Shown here one piece after another: positions 10,898-22,169 of a DNA stretch of 64,000 nt (position 1 is the stretch's first letter; each line of letters begins with the position of its first letter). The DNA is from Lactuca virosa. Taxonomy: Eukaryota; Streptophyta; Magnoliopsida; Asterales; Asteraceae. Under the pieces are notes generated by a model. That model was not told the origin of the DNA and searched no databases. It saw nothing but the letters and a program-made list of their open reading frames with translations. Made by a program: the position numbers and the translations under genes. Location of the stretch: positions 178,004,279-178,068,278 of the forward strand of contig CAKMRJ010000001.1 of assembly GCA_928212115.1 (NCBI GenBank), given 5' to 3'.

Positions 10898-12229
10898 CTA
10901 GACTTCGTCCTCGAAGTCTGTTGTGGTGAACAACTCCGGATAATGCTCCCACATCTCTGCCTCCGGCTCCCAAGTCCACTCGGATCCCCTCTGATGCTCC
11001 CATTGTACCTTTAGCAAAGGTACTTCCTTGTTTCGTAGAACCTTCACCTTCCTCTCCAGAATAGCCACTGGTCTCTCCACGTACTTTCGGCGCTCATCAA
11101 CCTGAATATCATCTAACGACACCACTTCCTCCTCATCCAGAATGCACTTCCGCAACTGTGAAACATGGAAAGTGCTATGAATCTGACTAAGCTCCTCTGG
11201 GAGATCTAGTCTATACGCTACCTTGTCAACCCTGGAAATGATCCTGAATGGTCCGATGTATCGGGGACCCAATTTCCCCCTCTTCCTGAAGCGAATCACA
11301 CCCTTCCAGGGCGAGAGCTTCAGGAGTACCATGTCACCGACCTGAAACTCCAACTCAGATCGGCGTCGGTCGGCGTAACTCTTCTTCTGACTCTGTGCGG
11401 TCTACAACTGCTGTCTGATCTGCTGAATCATCTCGGTAGTCTGCAGGACTACCCCGGTTTGACCCATCACCCTGTGACCAACCTCGCCCCAACAGAATGG
11501 GGTGCGGCATCTCTATCCATACAACAACTCATAAGGTGGAGCACCAATACTGGAATGAAAGTTGTTGTTATAGGAGAACTCTGTAAGGGGTAGGTAGGAG
11601 TCCCAACTCCCACCGAAGTCAATAATGCAGGCTCTCATCATATCCTTGGGAGTATGTATGGTCCGCTCACTCTGGCCGTATGTCGGCGGATGATAGGTTA
11701 TGCTGAAATGCAGCCGTGTGCCCAGCTCCTCGTGGAACTTCTGCCAGAAACGGGAGGTAAACCGAACATCATGGTCTGAGACGATAGAGACCGGGACCCC
11801 ATGGCGAGTGACAATCTCGCGGATATATACATCAGCCAGCTTCTCGGCCGACGATCTCTCCCGAATGGGAAGAAAGTGGGCACTCTTGGTCAATCGATCC
11901 ACGATGACCCATATAGCGTCGAAACCCTTTGCCGTTCTCGACAATTTGGTGATGAAGTCCATCGTGATCTGCTCCCATTTCCACATTGGAATATCTAGAG
12001 GCTACAGCTTGCTATGCGGCCTCTGGTGCTCGGTCTTGACCATCCTGCAGGTCAAGCACCTCTCGACGTACCAAGAGATTTCTCGCTTTATGCACGGCCA
12101 CCAGTAACTCAATCGCAAATCTCGGTATATCTTAGTGGCCCCGGGTGAATAGAGAAGCGAGACTTGTGAGCCTCCTCCAGAACAATCTGTTTGACCCCAC
12201 CAGACATCAGAATCCAGAACCGACCGCAA
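10898..12229 (-). pseudogene. pol: Element B integrase with chromodomain (stops)
   Basis: One continuous - strand frame with in-frame TAGs at 12002-12004, 11513-11515 and 11402-11404. It holds the H2C2 zinc-binding end (SYWWPCIKREISWYVERCLTC), and the catalytic core with MDFITKLSRTAKG and VSDHDVRFTSRFW, where DHD replaces the usual DRD. Then come GQSERTIH, the GPRYIGPF segment and a C-terminal chromodomain-like end (VQWEHQRGSEWTWEPEAEMWEHYPELF region, 10898-11050). Chromodomains steer integration toward chromatin marks. Frame is lost near 12150 between RNase H and the zinc finger. Inactive. Confidence 0.85.
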
Positions 12230-14227
12230 CGGGTCAACAATCCCCGGCTATCCTGCACAAACCGGGTGTTCTCACCCCTAATCCTCTCAAGCTTCCAATT
12301 ATCATGTCGCATACCCTCAGCCTGAGCTTCCCTGATCAAGATCACAAGTGGAGAATCCACTGATATCCTCATACACGTCGCTGGAGTAGAAGATCCAGCT
12401 GACTTGTGGCTTAGAGCGTCCGCAACCACATTCGCTTTACCAGGATGGTAAAGGATCTCGCAGTCATAATCCTTGACCACATCAAGCCACCTACGCTGTC
12501 TCATGTTCAGGTTCGACTAATCCATGATGTGCCTCAGACTCTTATGGTCCATGTATATGGTACAACGGACCCCATAGAGGTAATGTCTCCAAATCTTGAG
12601 AGTGAATACCACCGCTCCCAACTCCAGATCATGAGTAGGTTATCTCGTCTCGTGTGGCTTCAACTGCCGCGACGCGTAGGCTATCACCCATCCTCTCTGT
12701 ATGAGGACTGCTTCCAGTCCCGCGATGGATACATCACAGAATACTACAAAATCCTCAACTCCCTCCGGGAGAGTCAAGACTGGAGCCTCGCAAAGTCGTT
12801 GTCTGAGGGTCTCAAACGTCATCTGCTGCTCGGGACCCCATCGGAAATCCACACCTTTCCTCGTCATGTGAGTGAGGGGTACTGCAATCTTGGAGAAATC
12901 ATTTATGAATCTATGGTAGTACCCAGCTAATCCCAAGAAGCTCCTGATATCTGAGGGAGATTTCAGAACCTCCCACTTTATAACCGCCTTGATTTTAGCC
13001 AGATCGACCAAAATCCCCTCCTGGTTAACGAGATGTCCTAGGAACTGAACCTCTCGTAACCAAAACTCGCACTTCGAGAACTTGGCATAAAGCCGTTCTC
13101 GCCTCAAGACTCCCAATAGCTCCCGAAGATGCTCCTCGTGCTCCTCTCTGGTCTTGAAGTACACCAAGATATCATCTATAAACACGATGACCAAGCGATC
13201 GAGCATCGGTCTGCAGAACCGATTCATCAGGTCCATAAATAATGTTGGCACGTTGGTGAGCCCAAACGACATCACCACGAACTCGTAATGTCCATAACGA
13301 GTCCTGAACGCGGTCTTCTCCACGTCCTCCTCCCTAATCCTGACCTGATGGTACCCAGACCTCAGGTCTATCTTGGAGAACCAAGATGCTCCCTGCAACT
13401 GATAAAAAAGATCATCAATCCTCGGGAGTGGATAACGGTTCTTCACCATCAACTTGTTCAACTCTCGGTAGTCAATGCACATCCGGTGTGAACCATCCTT
13501 CTTCCTGACGAAGAGAATCGGCGCTCCCCACGGAGAACTGGTCGGACGAATGAACTGCTTGCCCAGCAGTTCCTGCAGCTGTGATGACAGCTCCTGCATC
13601 TCTGGTGGTGTCAATCGGTACAACGCCTTGGCGATAGAGGCCGCACCTGGCACAAGGTCGATCCCGAACTCGACCTGCCTCTCCGGCGGCACTCCGGGTA
13701 ACTCCTCTGAAAATACTTCAGCGAACTCCCTGACTACTGGAACCTCTGAAACCGTGGTCTGATCCCCGACCAGCGTATCCACCACATACACTAAATAACC
13801 CGCACACCCGTGCTGAATGTACTGCCGAGCCCCGGAAGCTGAGCAAAACCCTGATCCCAATTTGGTGCCCTTGCCGAAGATAACCAGTTCTCCCCCACTT
13901 GGGGTTCGAACTATCACTCGCTGACCCTCGCAGTCGATCATGGCACCGAAGCGACTAAGCCAGTCCATACCCACAATCACACATACCTCCCCCATGGGAA
14001 TCGTAATCAAGTCTATCGGGAAAATACCCCAAATATTTCCAACACGCAATCCCGATAGACCGAAGAAGCGGAAATCCCGTGTTCGTTGGCGATAGAGACT
14101 CGCAACAGACACTCTAGCTCTCCTACTGGCAAACCGAACTCCCTACTAAATGACTGATAGACAAACGACCGACTCGCACTCGAGTCAAATAATACCAAAG
14201 CAGGTAAGGAGTTCACTAAGAACGTAC
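12230..14227 (-). pseudogene. pol: Element B protease-RT-RNase H (frameshift and stops)
   Basis: The frame begins at the splice acceptor proposed at 14228 and reads GTFLVNSLPALVLFDSSASR, in which the usual DSG/DTG protease triad is DSS. A frameshift near 14050-14110 moves into a 490-residue open frame (14112-12640). This holds the rest of protease (VCVIVGMDWLSRFGA), RT with RKKDGSHRMCIDYRELNKL, FGLTN and the catalytic VIVFIDDILVYF, and RNase H with VVFCDVSIAGLEAVL. It is stopped by TAA at 12640 and TAG at 12517-12519 (expected CAG in MDQSNLNMRQRRW). RNase H then runs on to YHPGKANVVADALSHKS. Confidence 0.85.
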
Positions 14228-14290
14228 CTAATCATAGGTATAACATATAAGCATAAAACATATATAACCAACAAGATAAAGGGTAGAAAC
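14228..14290 (-). other. 3' part of a probable 67-nt intron of element B
   Basis: Read on the - strand this AT-rich piece ends CCTATGATTAG just before GTACGTTC, where protease sequence (GTFLVN) begins. The 5' part is at 53606-53614. With element D and one copy of its GAAAC duplication removed, the two pieces form a 67-nt GT...AG interval. Excising it joins Gag (DVVAG) to protease (GTFLVN) in frame. Without splicing the reading shifts by one and meets TGA shortly afterwards. The splice call is inference. Confidence 0.6.
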
Positions 14291-15078
14291 TGTAGGGTTT
14301 TGAGCATTCTAACACTCCTAAGGTGTACATGCAACCCTCGAAACCTTGGATCTATGTTTTACTATGATACATGCAAAATTGATTTTCCAAGGTTCTTAAC
14401 CTTATCTAGCATAGCATGGGGAACTTTTAAACATAAATGCTAGAAGAAGAACATACCTTTTGTAGTTTGGATTCCTTGAGAACCTTGTGAGCCTAGAACC
14501 TCAAGTATGATGCCTCAAATGTCTCACACAACACTACAACACTTGGAATAACCTTGAGAGAAGTTCACTAAACCTCAAAATCGGATTGCCCTCTATCTTG
14601 TACAAGTAGTAGTAGTCATAGTGCCGATTTTACTTGCATAGGGTTCTTTATATAATTGTAGAACAAGTAGGGTTACACCATGTAAACCCTAATTGTCATG
14701 GCTTTCCATATTCCATGATCCATGGGTTTGTAACCTCCATGGAGCATCCATGGAGCACCTTATGATTTTTAACCCAATCCATACAAACCATGGATCATTA
14801 GCCCACTATACAAGAATATATGATTTACACAATCAACCCCATATATTTAATTAGTCTCATTTTGATCACTTAATTAATTCCAAATTAATTCTTTGATCAA
14901 AACAAATTAAATAATATTATTAATATATTAGAACTTATAATATATTAATAATCCTTAAGTGTCCTTTCTCTCATTTAGTCTATCCAAATGTTGCAATGCC
15001 ATGCAACCCAAATGGACCATGCTAATCGGGTCAAGTACATTCCAGAAATAGTTATGAACTTAGACACCTAATCCAACA
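14291..15078 (-). repeat. Element D 3' LTR (left copy, 788 bp)
   Basis: Starts TGTAGGGTTTTGAGCATTCT and ends CCTAATCCAACA. It carries an extra 11 bases (GAGCATCCATG duplicated near 14740-14760) relative to the right copy. Confidence 0.9.
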
Positions 15079-15095
15079 GTCTCCCACTTGGATAA
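15079..15095 (-). promoter_or_regulatory. Polypurine tract of element D
   Basis: On the - strand the bases before the 3' LTR read CCAAGTGGGAGAC, purine-rich and matching the tract of element E at 20685-20700. Confidence 0.65.
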
Positions 15096-16814
15096 GTCTA
15101 ATAACTATAACTGCAAGAATGACTTCAGGAACCGATCAGCAATCGTAGCTCTTTCAAGGTCTTGCGGAATTGAGATGATGATGATACGCCATTTAAGATA
15201 AGTGATCATATAATCCTCTGTTCTAGATATCAGCCGGACAAATACATGGAACAATGTCTTACTTATTGTCCAACAGTTTGTTTCCCGATTTCCGATTTGT
15301 TTGACATAGAACTTAATTGAACACATCAACTTAATTCTGACCGGGCCCGGTACATGGGTCAACACAAAATCATCGAGGGGCCCAAATATCGCTTCTAATC
15401 CAAGAAGGAACAGATAAACTTCGACTCATATGCTTGTTCTACTACTTGCTGAATCATACACAAAGGCACATTTTATAACATCGAGTTACCAATGTGTTTT
15501 CGTACAATCAATGCATAATCAACTCATAGGCAACAAGTCATATCTTTAGGTTTGAAGACTTATATGATATTACCGTCTCACGATCACTCGAGATAAATTC
15601 AATGAAGTGATACCAGTGAGCATGGGTTGAATCCAATTCTCAGAACTTATGAGCACTCATGAATGTTGCAGCAACTCTTGCTATGTCCCATACCTTGGAC
15701 ATCTACAATCCAACTTCATGACAGTCTTGATTCATATCTACTTCCAACATATGACCGACTATGGATGGTTTGAATAACTTAGTCATTCGGAAAGAATGAC
15801 CTAGTTGTTCTGGAAGTCAAAACATGCAAAGTGAAACACAAGAATAACCGAATCCAATATGGTCTCAGAACTTATGAATATAAATAGAACACTTTTTATT
15901 TATCACCATATTGATTACACATTATTCATTGCATACTGTTTCAAACTATCAACTTTATACTTGAATTTAAAACAATAGTTGTCCCATGCTCCAAGCATGT
16001 TTATGTTTTCTAAACACTAGTCATGCCATACACCAAGTATGCACACTATGTTTTTCCAAACATTAATGATGCCATACACCAAGTATGCATACTAAGTTTA
16101 TATATGATCTTTTACTTTGTGAAATAGATCGATTGAACATAATTCCAATGATACTTATTTCACAATCCCAAATCCTTACTGCGAATGCAAGAATTCCAAA
16201 ATCCTGCCATTTACCTAAATCTGTTAGATTCTAAACTTATATGCATTGATCCTCTTGTAATGATTATGCACAAAGTCACAAAGACTTGTCAATAGACATT
16301 ACAGAGTATTCCAATGGTGATCAACTCCATGGAAATGAAGTCTCATTTCAAAGCACATTGCTTTGAACATTGCATTAAGTTTCCTAATCTTACACAAATT
16401 TAATGAATAACTTCCTCTATGGGAACATTTCCATATTCCCATTTTGACTATCACTCCTGAACAAGAGTTGCCAATTTTCAGAATATGTCAATATGGTCCT
16501 TCCAAAATTAACATTATACTTCAAACTGTCCCTGAGCAACCAATCTTTGGTAAACCTTGGATTGTCCTCGACAATTGCTTAATCAAATTAGTCATATCTA
16601 GTTCTAGTACTTTTTCCCTCTTAATGCTCTGGGCATTTGGAAAAATTTAGAACAGATGAATATTATAGCACATGCAATCGATCCTATATCTGAAGCATAT
16701 GGGACACGATTCATGATGTCTCACATAAAGACATGATACTGGACCAGTCTTTTGCTATAATATTTCTATTTCTATTTGCCAAGTTCTCATAATTCAGATT
16801 ATGAAAAGGGATGT

Positions 16815-17058
16815 CGTAATCATAATCAAATTTTAGAACGCAAATAATGGACCCATATATAGAATTTCCTTATGTTGACCCATTCCAACATAAAATTCAT
16901 ATATATATCCTTGACTAAAGATGATTAAACCCTCAATCTAAGCTTTTAGAATTGAAATGAAGTATAATTTCCTCTCCCGTAATCATAATCGAATTTTAGA
17001 ACGAAAATAATGGACCCATATATAGAATTTCCTTATATTGAGCCATTCCAACATAAAA

Positions 17059-17113
<55 letters not shown>

Positions 17114-17182
17114 TTGACTAAAGATGATTAAAACCTCAATCTAAGCTTTTAGAATTGAAATGAAGTATAATTTCCTCTCCCT
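16815..17182. repeat. Direct tandem duplication with expanded TA microsatellite
   Basis: A unit of about 163 bp (16815-16977) starting CGTAATCATAATC is repeated at 16978-17182 with few changes. The second copy is longer because its short TATATATA run has expanded to about 25 TA units (17062-17111). Confidence 0.8.
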
Positions 17183-17541
17183 TAATTATAGCAAAACAAC
17201 TTTTTCCCAATTGAAATTTTGTTTTCTATAATTAACATTGCTAACTTGCAACACTCATCATAATTATCATGCTCCCACTAACATGAGAATTATCAGCATA
17301 ATACTTATGTTCCCACTAGCTTTGACATGTACTCAGAAATCAGCTGGACTTCTAGAAATCAATACTTTATTGACTTTCTTACCAAAGTTCAGACTTCTGA
17401 TACGAAATGCTTTGATAAAACTTTATCGAAATCATACACCTTTCCTTAGATAGCACACATGTGTGACTAAACAATTTTAGAACTATGAAAAGGGATGTCG
17501 TAATCATAGTCTCAATTGTTTAGACCTTTTCCATTCCTCAC

Positions 17542-17590
17542 AAGTCCAAGTTAGTGTGCCGGTTAACCACACACGCTCCACTAACGACTT
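17542..17590. repeat. Displaced copy of the D/E leader hairpin
   Basis: An inverted repeat with arms GTTAGTG and CACTAAC around GGTTAACC, matching the second leader hairpin of element E (49451-49499). Here it lies in the 3' half of element D, pointing to rearrangement or template switching. Confidence 0.6.
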
Positions 17591-19184
17591 TGAGAATGCA
17601 AATATCACAATTGCTATCTACTTAAAATCTACTTAGTGAAAGTGTTTCCTCACCATCATTTTCATGAATCGGAGAGAAACCTTATGACACTTAGATTTTA
17701 TGGTGTATGTGTTCCTATCCATGTGAATTTGTCAAAACCATAATCACAAGACAAGGTTAGTGACAAATCCAAGCTCTTATGGATTGAAATTGTGCAGTCT
17801 TAACTTCTTGCCACTTGGCAGTACAAGGGCCTCCCATTGCTTCCAGGTTGTTATGCAACCAATTGAGAACTCTCAGAACTCATATACAAAGTCAACTTTA
17901 ACTGGAATGGGCACATAAATTGGAATATGTCAACACGATAGGTTATAAACCTCAAGTCGTGTGCTAGTGATAAACTGCAGGTTTTTCTTCTTGATTAGAT
18001 CTAGAAGCTTTTTCAAGATCTTTAAGACTCCCACTGTCCTCCTGACATATAAGACTCACTTGTCAAATATTAAAGAGATAGTGCGGATTCTTTATCAAGT
18101 CAAACACTTCACACAATTGGCCTTAGTTGGTCTTTGTTTTATCCAAAACATCACAACTTACCAATTTCAAATGTACAAGAGTAGGTCACATTTTACTCTT
18201 ACATTTGACAAGTGTTATAAACTTTCTTTTAAGATATGTCACTCTATTTACAATCTTGGAGTATGACTCTAAGTATTGTTTTGGAACGAAGTATGACTCA
18301 TCTTCTTGATTTAACCATTTCAACAATTCAAGATTCATCTTCTTAGTCGTAAGAATGCACTAAGATGTCCTTAGAGGACTAATTGTGATATGATTTCTAA
18401 ATCATTAAAATGATCACAAAACATGATACTAAAGTACTCTCCCATCTTTTCAGATTAGAGAAACTTTTATCTTTCTGCCTAATTTTGATTCTTCTCATTC
18501 GTCCTGCCATACATCGAAACTTTTCCAATGTTTCAGAATTATACTTAAACTGGTAAGTATAACCATATTTACTAAACTTTAGTAAATCATGATGAATAGT
18601 CTTATCAATCTTTTGTGGCGGACTTAACCAGTGCACAAGAATGTGTACTTGATACCTTAGCCCTTCACTTGACTCACATATACATGTGAACAAGGAATTA
18701 GTCTTAATTTTCCAAAGATGAGAAATTCTCATTCATCATACTATACAACTTGCATGATTCCAAGTTTTGGTCCAATTGAAACTTGGTTGATGAGAATCTT
18801 CCTTATTTGGTAAATTTAGACACTACCACAAATGAAAGAACCAAATTCACATTTCCATTAGTGCTAGAAACATACAAATATCAATTTTCAATAAAAGCCA
18901 TTGCAAGGAGATATAAACTAAAATAAAATCAAAAATTTATTTTGTTTTATAAAACGCGGAAAACTTTTCCTTACAATGCAGCTTTAAATGCTATTACATA
19001 TTTTTCTAGCAATCTATCATAACTCCTTAAGTAGTAACTCAAGAATCCGATCTTCGAACCATGCGATTGAAATCCATCTTCGAGATCAGATTCATCATAC
19101 TCTTTCTTTAAGTTTCCTTCCCTTTGCTTGATCCTGCCATACATCAAAATGTATTAAGAATCTCCAAATGGGAACTTAATTGAG

Positions 19185-19876
19185 TTAGATAGTGGACTTA
19201 CCTGACGCAAAATCAAACTTTCTGACTAGACCTTCTCTCATATCTTTCAGGTAGTTAGGGCAGCTTTGCAACCAATGCCCCTTCCTTTGGCAATAGAGAC
19301 ATATGGACTCTTTTGTAATGGTACATGGGACTATCTCAGACTTAGCCATTCTCTTTACCATTTGGTCAACCGAGTTGACTATGTTCGATCCCTTTCCATT
19401 GGGAAGAGAAAGCTTTTCTGGATATCCAATGTTACCATTGTCAATGTCCATTCAAGGTTTGGGAAGTTGATCTTCTAATCAAATTTGCTTACCAGTGCTC
19501 CAAATCATTGCTGATTCAGCAGCACCAAGCAACTAGATAAGATTATTAAGGGTCATGTCATAGTCTGTTACATAGTAGTCCCAAAGGAACTCACTATGTG
19601 ACTTAGAAAGTGATTGAACATCCAACTTTCTCAAGACTTTGACACCCAACTCTCCCGGCTTGTCAATATGTGACTTCATCTCCAAGATGTGAGCACACAT
19701 AGACCTTGCTTGCCAATAGGGCTTGAGTGACCTTGAACTTGTGGGATAGGGAGAATAATTGGAAGAAGTGGAGGAATTGAAGTATGATTTCCATGATCCA
19801 ACCACGAGACATCATCTTCATTAGGAAATCTTGTTCCAAGAGATTTGGGAAGATCATAAATGTCTAAACAAGACAT
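19185..19876 (-). pseudogene. gag: Element D gag remnant (copia type)
   Basis: Starts at ATG 19876 (MSCLDIYDLPKSLGTRFPNE). After a frameshift it continues as CAHILEMKSHIDKPGELGVK and SEFLWDYYVTDYDMTLNNLI (19805-19533), then in another interval a CCHC zinc knuckle CLYCQRKGHWLQSC (19185-19451). The HILEMKSHIDKPGELGV block corresponds to the HMQKMQRYVDRLLKLNV block of element E Gag, but the two proteins are clearly different subfamilies. At least two frame breaks make it non-functional. In the family Gag forms the cytoplasmic particle and packages RNA. Confidence 0.65.
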
Positions 19877-19921
19877 CTAATATGGGAGATATTCAAGTAA
19901 GTTTATTTAAGTCCTTAATAT

Positions 19922-20684
19922 TGAAGGGTTTTGAGCATTCTAACACTCCTAAGGTGTACATGCAACCCTAGAAACCTTGGATCTATTTTTGACTAAGATA
20001 CATGCAAAATGATTTTTCCAAGGTTCATAATCCTATCTTGCATACATGGGGAACTTTTGAACATAAAAGTTAGTAGGAAATACATACCTCGTAGTAGTTT
20101 GGATTCCTTGAAACCTTGTGAGCCTAGAACCTCAAGTGTGATGCCTCAAATGTCTCACACAACACCAAATGCACTTGGAGTAAACTTGAGAGAAATGTCA
20201 CACTACTTCAAATTGGCTAGCCCTCTTCTTTCTTGCTTAAGTGCCGATTTTGGTGAACATATGGATCCTTATATGGTGTGTTACAATTAGGGTTACACCA
20301 TGTAAACCCTAATTGTCATGACCTTTCATTTCCATGACCCATGGGTTCAATAAACACCATGGAGCATCCTATGGGTTTTAGCCCAACTTGATAATCCATG
20401 GAGCATTAGCCCACTATATAAGTATGGATGATTTACACAATCAACCCATATGTTTAATTAGTCTTCTTTTGATCACTTAATTAATTCCAAATTAATTCTT
20501 GATCAATACTAACTAAATAATACTATTAATATATTAGAACTTATAATATATTAATACACCGTAAGTGTTATTTCTCTCATTTTAGTTTATCCAAATCCAT
20601 GATGCCATGCAACCCAAATGGACCATGCTAATCGGGTCAAGTACATTCCAGAAATAGTTATGAACTAAGACACCTGATCCAACA
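19922..20684 (-). repeat. Element E 3' LTR (left copy, 763 bp)
   Basis: TGAAGGG...CCAACA, the same length as its partner. It is related to the D LTRs along its length, including the AATTAATTCCAAATTAATTC block. Confidence 0.92.
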
Positions 20685-21527
20685 GTCTCCCACTTGGAGA
20701 AGTCTAATAACTATAACTGCAAGAATGACTTCAGGAACCGATCAGCAATCGTAGCTCTTTCAGGGTCTCTCGGAACTGAGATTATGATGACACGCCATTT
20801 AAGATAAGTGATCATATAATCCTCTGTTCTAGATATCAGCCGGACAAATACATGGAACAATGTCTTACTTATTATACAGCAGTTTGTTTCCCGATTTCCG
20901 ATTTGTTTGACATAGAACTTAATTGAACACATCAACTTAGTTCTGACCGGGCCCGGTACATGGGTCAACACAAAATCATCGAGGGGCCCAAATATCGCTT
21001 CTAATCCAAGAAGGAACAGATAAACTTCGACTCATATGCTTGTTCTACTACTTGTTGAATCATACACATAGGCACGTTTTATAACATCGAGTTACCAATG
21101 CGTTTTCGTACAATCAATGCATAACCAACTCATAGGCAAGAAGTCATATCTCTAGGTTTGAAGACTTATATGATATTACCGTCTCACGATCACTCGAGAT
21201 AAATTCCATGAAGTGATACCAGCGAGCGTGGGTTGAATCCAATACTCAGAACTTATGAGCAGTCATGAGTGTTGAAGCCATGTCCAACATCTTAGACCTC
21301 TACAACAAACTCATGACAGTCTTGATTCATACCTACTTCCAACATATGACCGACTGTGGAGAATTCGAATAATATGATATACCAAACATAGTTATTCTGG
21401 AAGTCAAAACATGCAAGATGAAACGATAGTAAACGATTGACAAAAGATATCAACACTTTACTCATAAATAAATACAACTTTTATTCATCATCAAATGTCA
21501 ATTACACTTTACACATTTCAAAGCTAT
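20685..21527 (-). other. Element E polypurine tract and 3' untranslated region
   Basis: The purine tract CCAAGTGGGAGAC (- strand) abuts the LTR at 20685-20700. The rest, to the RNase H stop at 21528, has no conserved frame. An 86-residue open frame at 20711-20971 is also open in element D (15105-15365), but most differences between the two change the residue, so I do not call it a gene. Confidence 0.65.
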
Positions 21528-22169
21528 CTAACTACTAAAGCTAATATCATCCTTCAGCCCTATGCGCCTCACATGCTTGAGATGCTTAGCCCTGCCCAGT
21601 CCCTTCGTGAGGGGATCTGCCGGGTTCTCATCCGATGATACCCTCTTTGCCACGATGAGTCCTTCTTCTATTCGATGTCTGATGAAATGATATTTTATGT
21701 CGATGTGTCTGGATCTCCCATGATCCCTTGGTTCCTTGGCTAAGGCAACTGCACTTTCACTATCACAGAAAATCTCTATAGGCTCCTTTATAGCTGGTAC
21801 AACCCCAAGGTCTCAAATGACGTTCTTTAGCCATATAGCCTCCTTTGTTACCTCGCTTGCCGCTATATACTCTGATTCGCAAGTTGAATCAGCTACTGTC
21901 TCCTGCTTGGAACTTTTCCAAGAAACTGCTCCTCCGTTTAAGGTAAAGACCCAGCCTGACTGAGAGCGGAAATTATCCCTATCAGTCTGAAAGCTCGCAT
22001 CACTATACCCCAATACTCTCAAGTCATCACTCCCACCGTGGGTAAGTACCCATTCCTTAGTCCTTCCAAGGTACTTGAGAATGTTCTTTACCGCAGTCTA
22101 GTGAGCCTTGCCTGAGTTCCCCTGATATCTGCTGACCATGCTCAGTGTAAAGGCCACATCAGGACGAGT
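21528..22169 (-). pseudogene. pol: Element E RT C-terminus and RNase H (one stop)
   Basis: Continues E's reverse transcriptase on the other side of element F: PDVAFTLSMVSRYQGNSGKAH joins TCTR at 45606 across the F insertion. The RNase H domain follows, with GYSDASFQTDRDNFRSQSGW, SSKQETVADSTCESEYIA and, after a TGA near 21811 where GGA is expected, IFCDSESAVALAKEP, HIDIKYHFIRHRI and NPADPLTKGL. The stop TAG is at 21528-21530. A second TAG sits where TGG is expected (KAH*TAVKN, near 22098). Two nonsense mutations make it inactive. Confidence 0.85.

Larger units (their letters stand above)
15096..19184 (-). pseudogene. Element D 3' untranslated region and ruined pol remnants
   Basis: About 4 kb with no long frame. 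The first ~850 bp (to about 15950) matches the 3' untranslated part of element E (20685-21530). Recognisable fragments on the - strand include an integrase-like SKYGYTYQFKYNSETLEKF (near 18520-18600), which resembles SRYGYVYLIKHKSETFERF of element E. There is also an RT-like patch with KASG near 17290-17340. Leader-like sequence occurs out of place near 16795-16830 and 17480-17590. The whole is a heavily mutated, rearranged copia interior with no catalytic motif left intact. Confidence 0.55.

Noticed and set aside
12445..12930. 161-residue + strand frame
   Set aside because: Antisense shadow of B's RT-RNase H.
20711..20971. An 86-residue frame before the 3' LTR, open in both D and E
   Set aside because: About ten base differences and no indel separate the two copies, but most change the amino acid. 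That looks neutral, and it lies in the 3' untranslated region.
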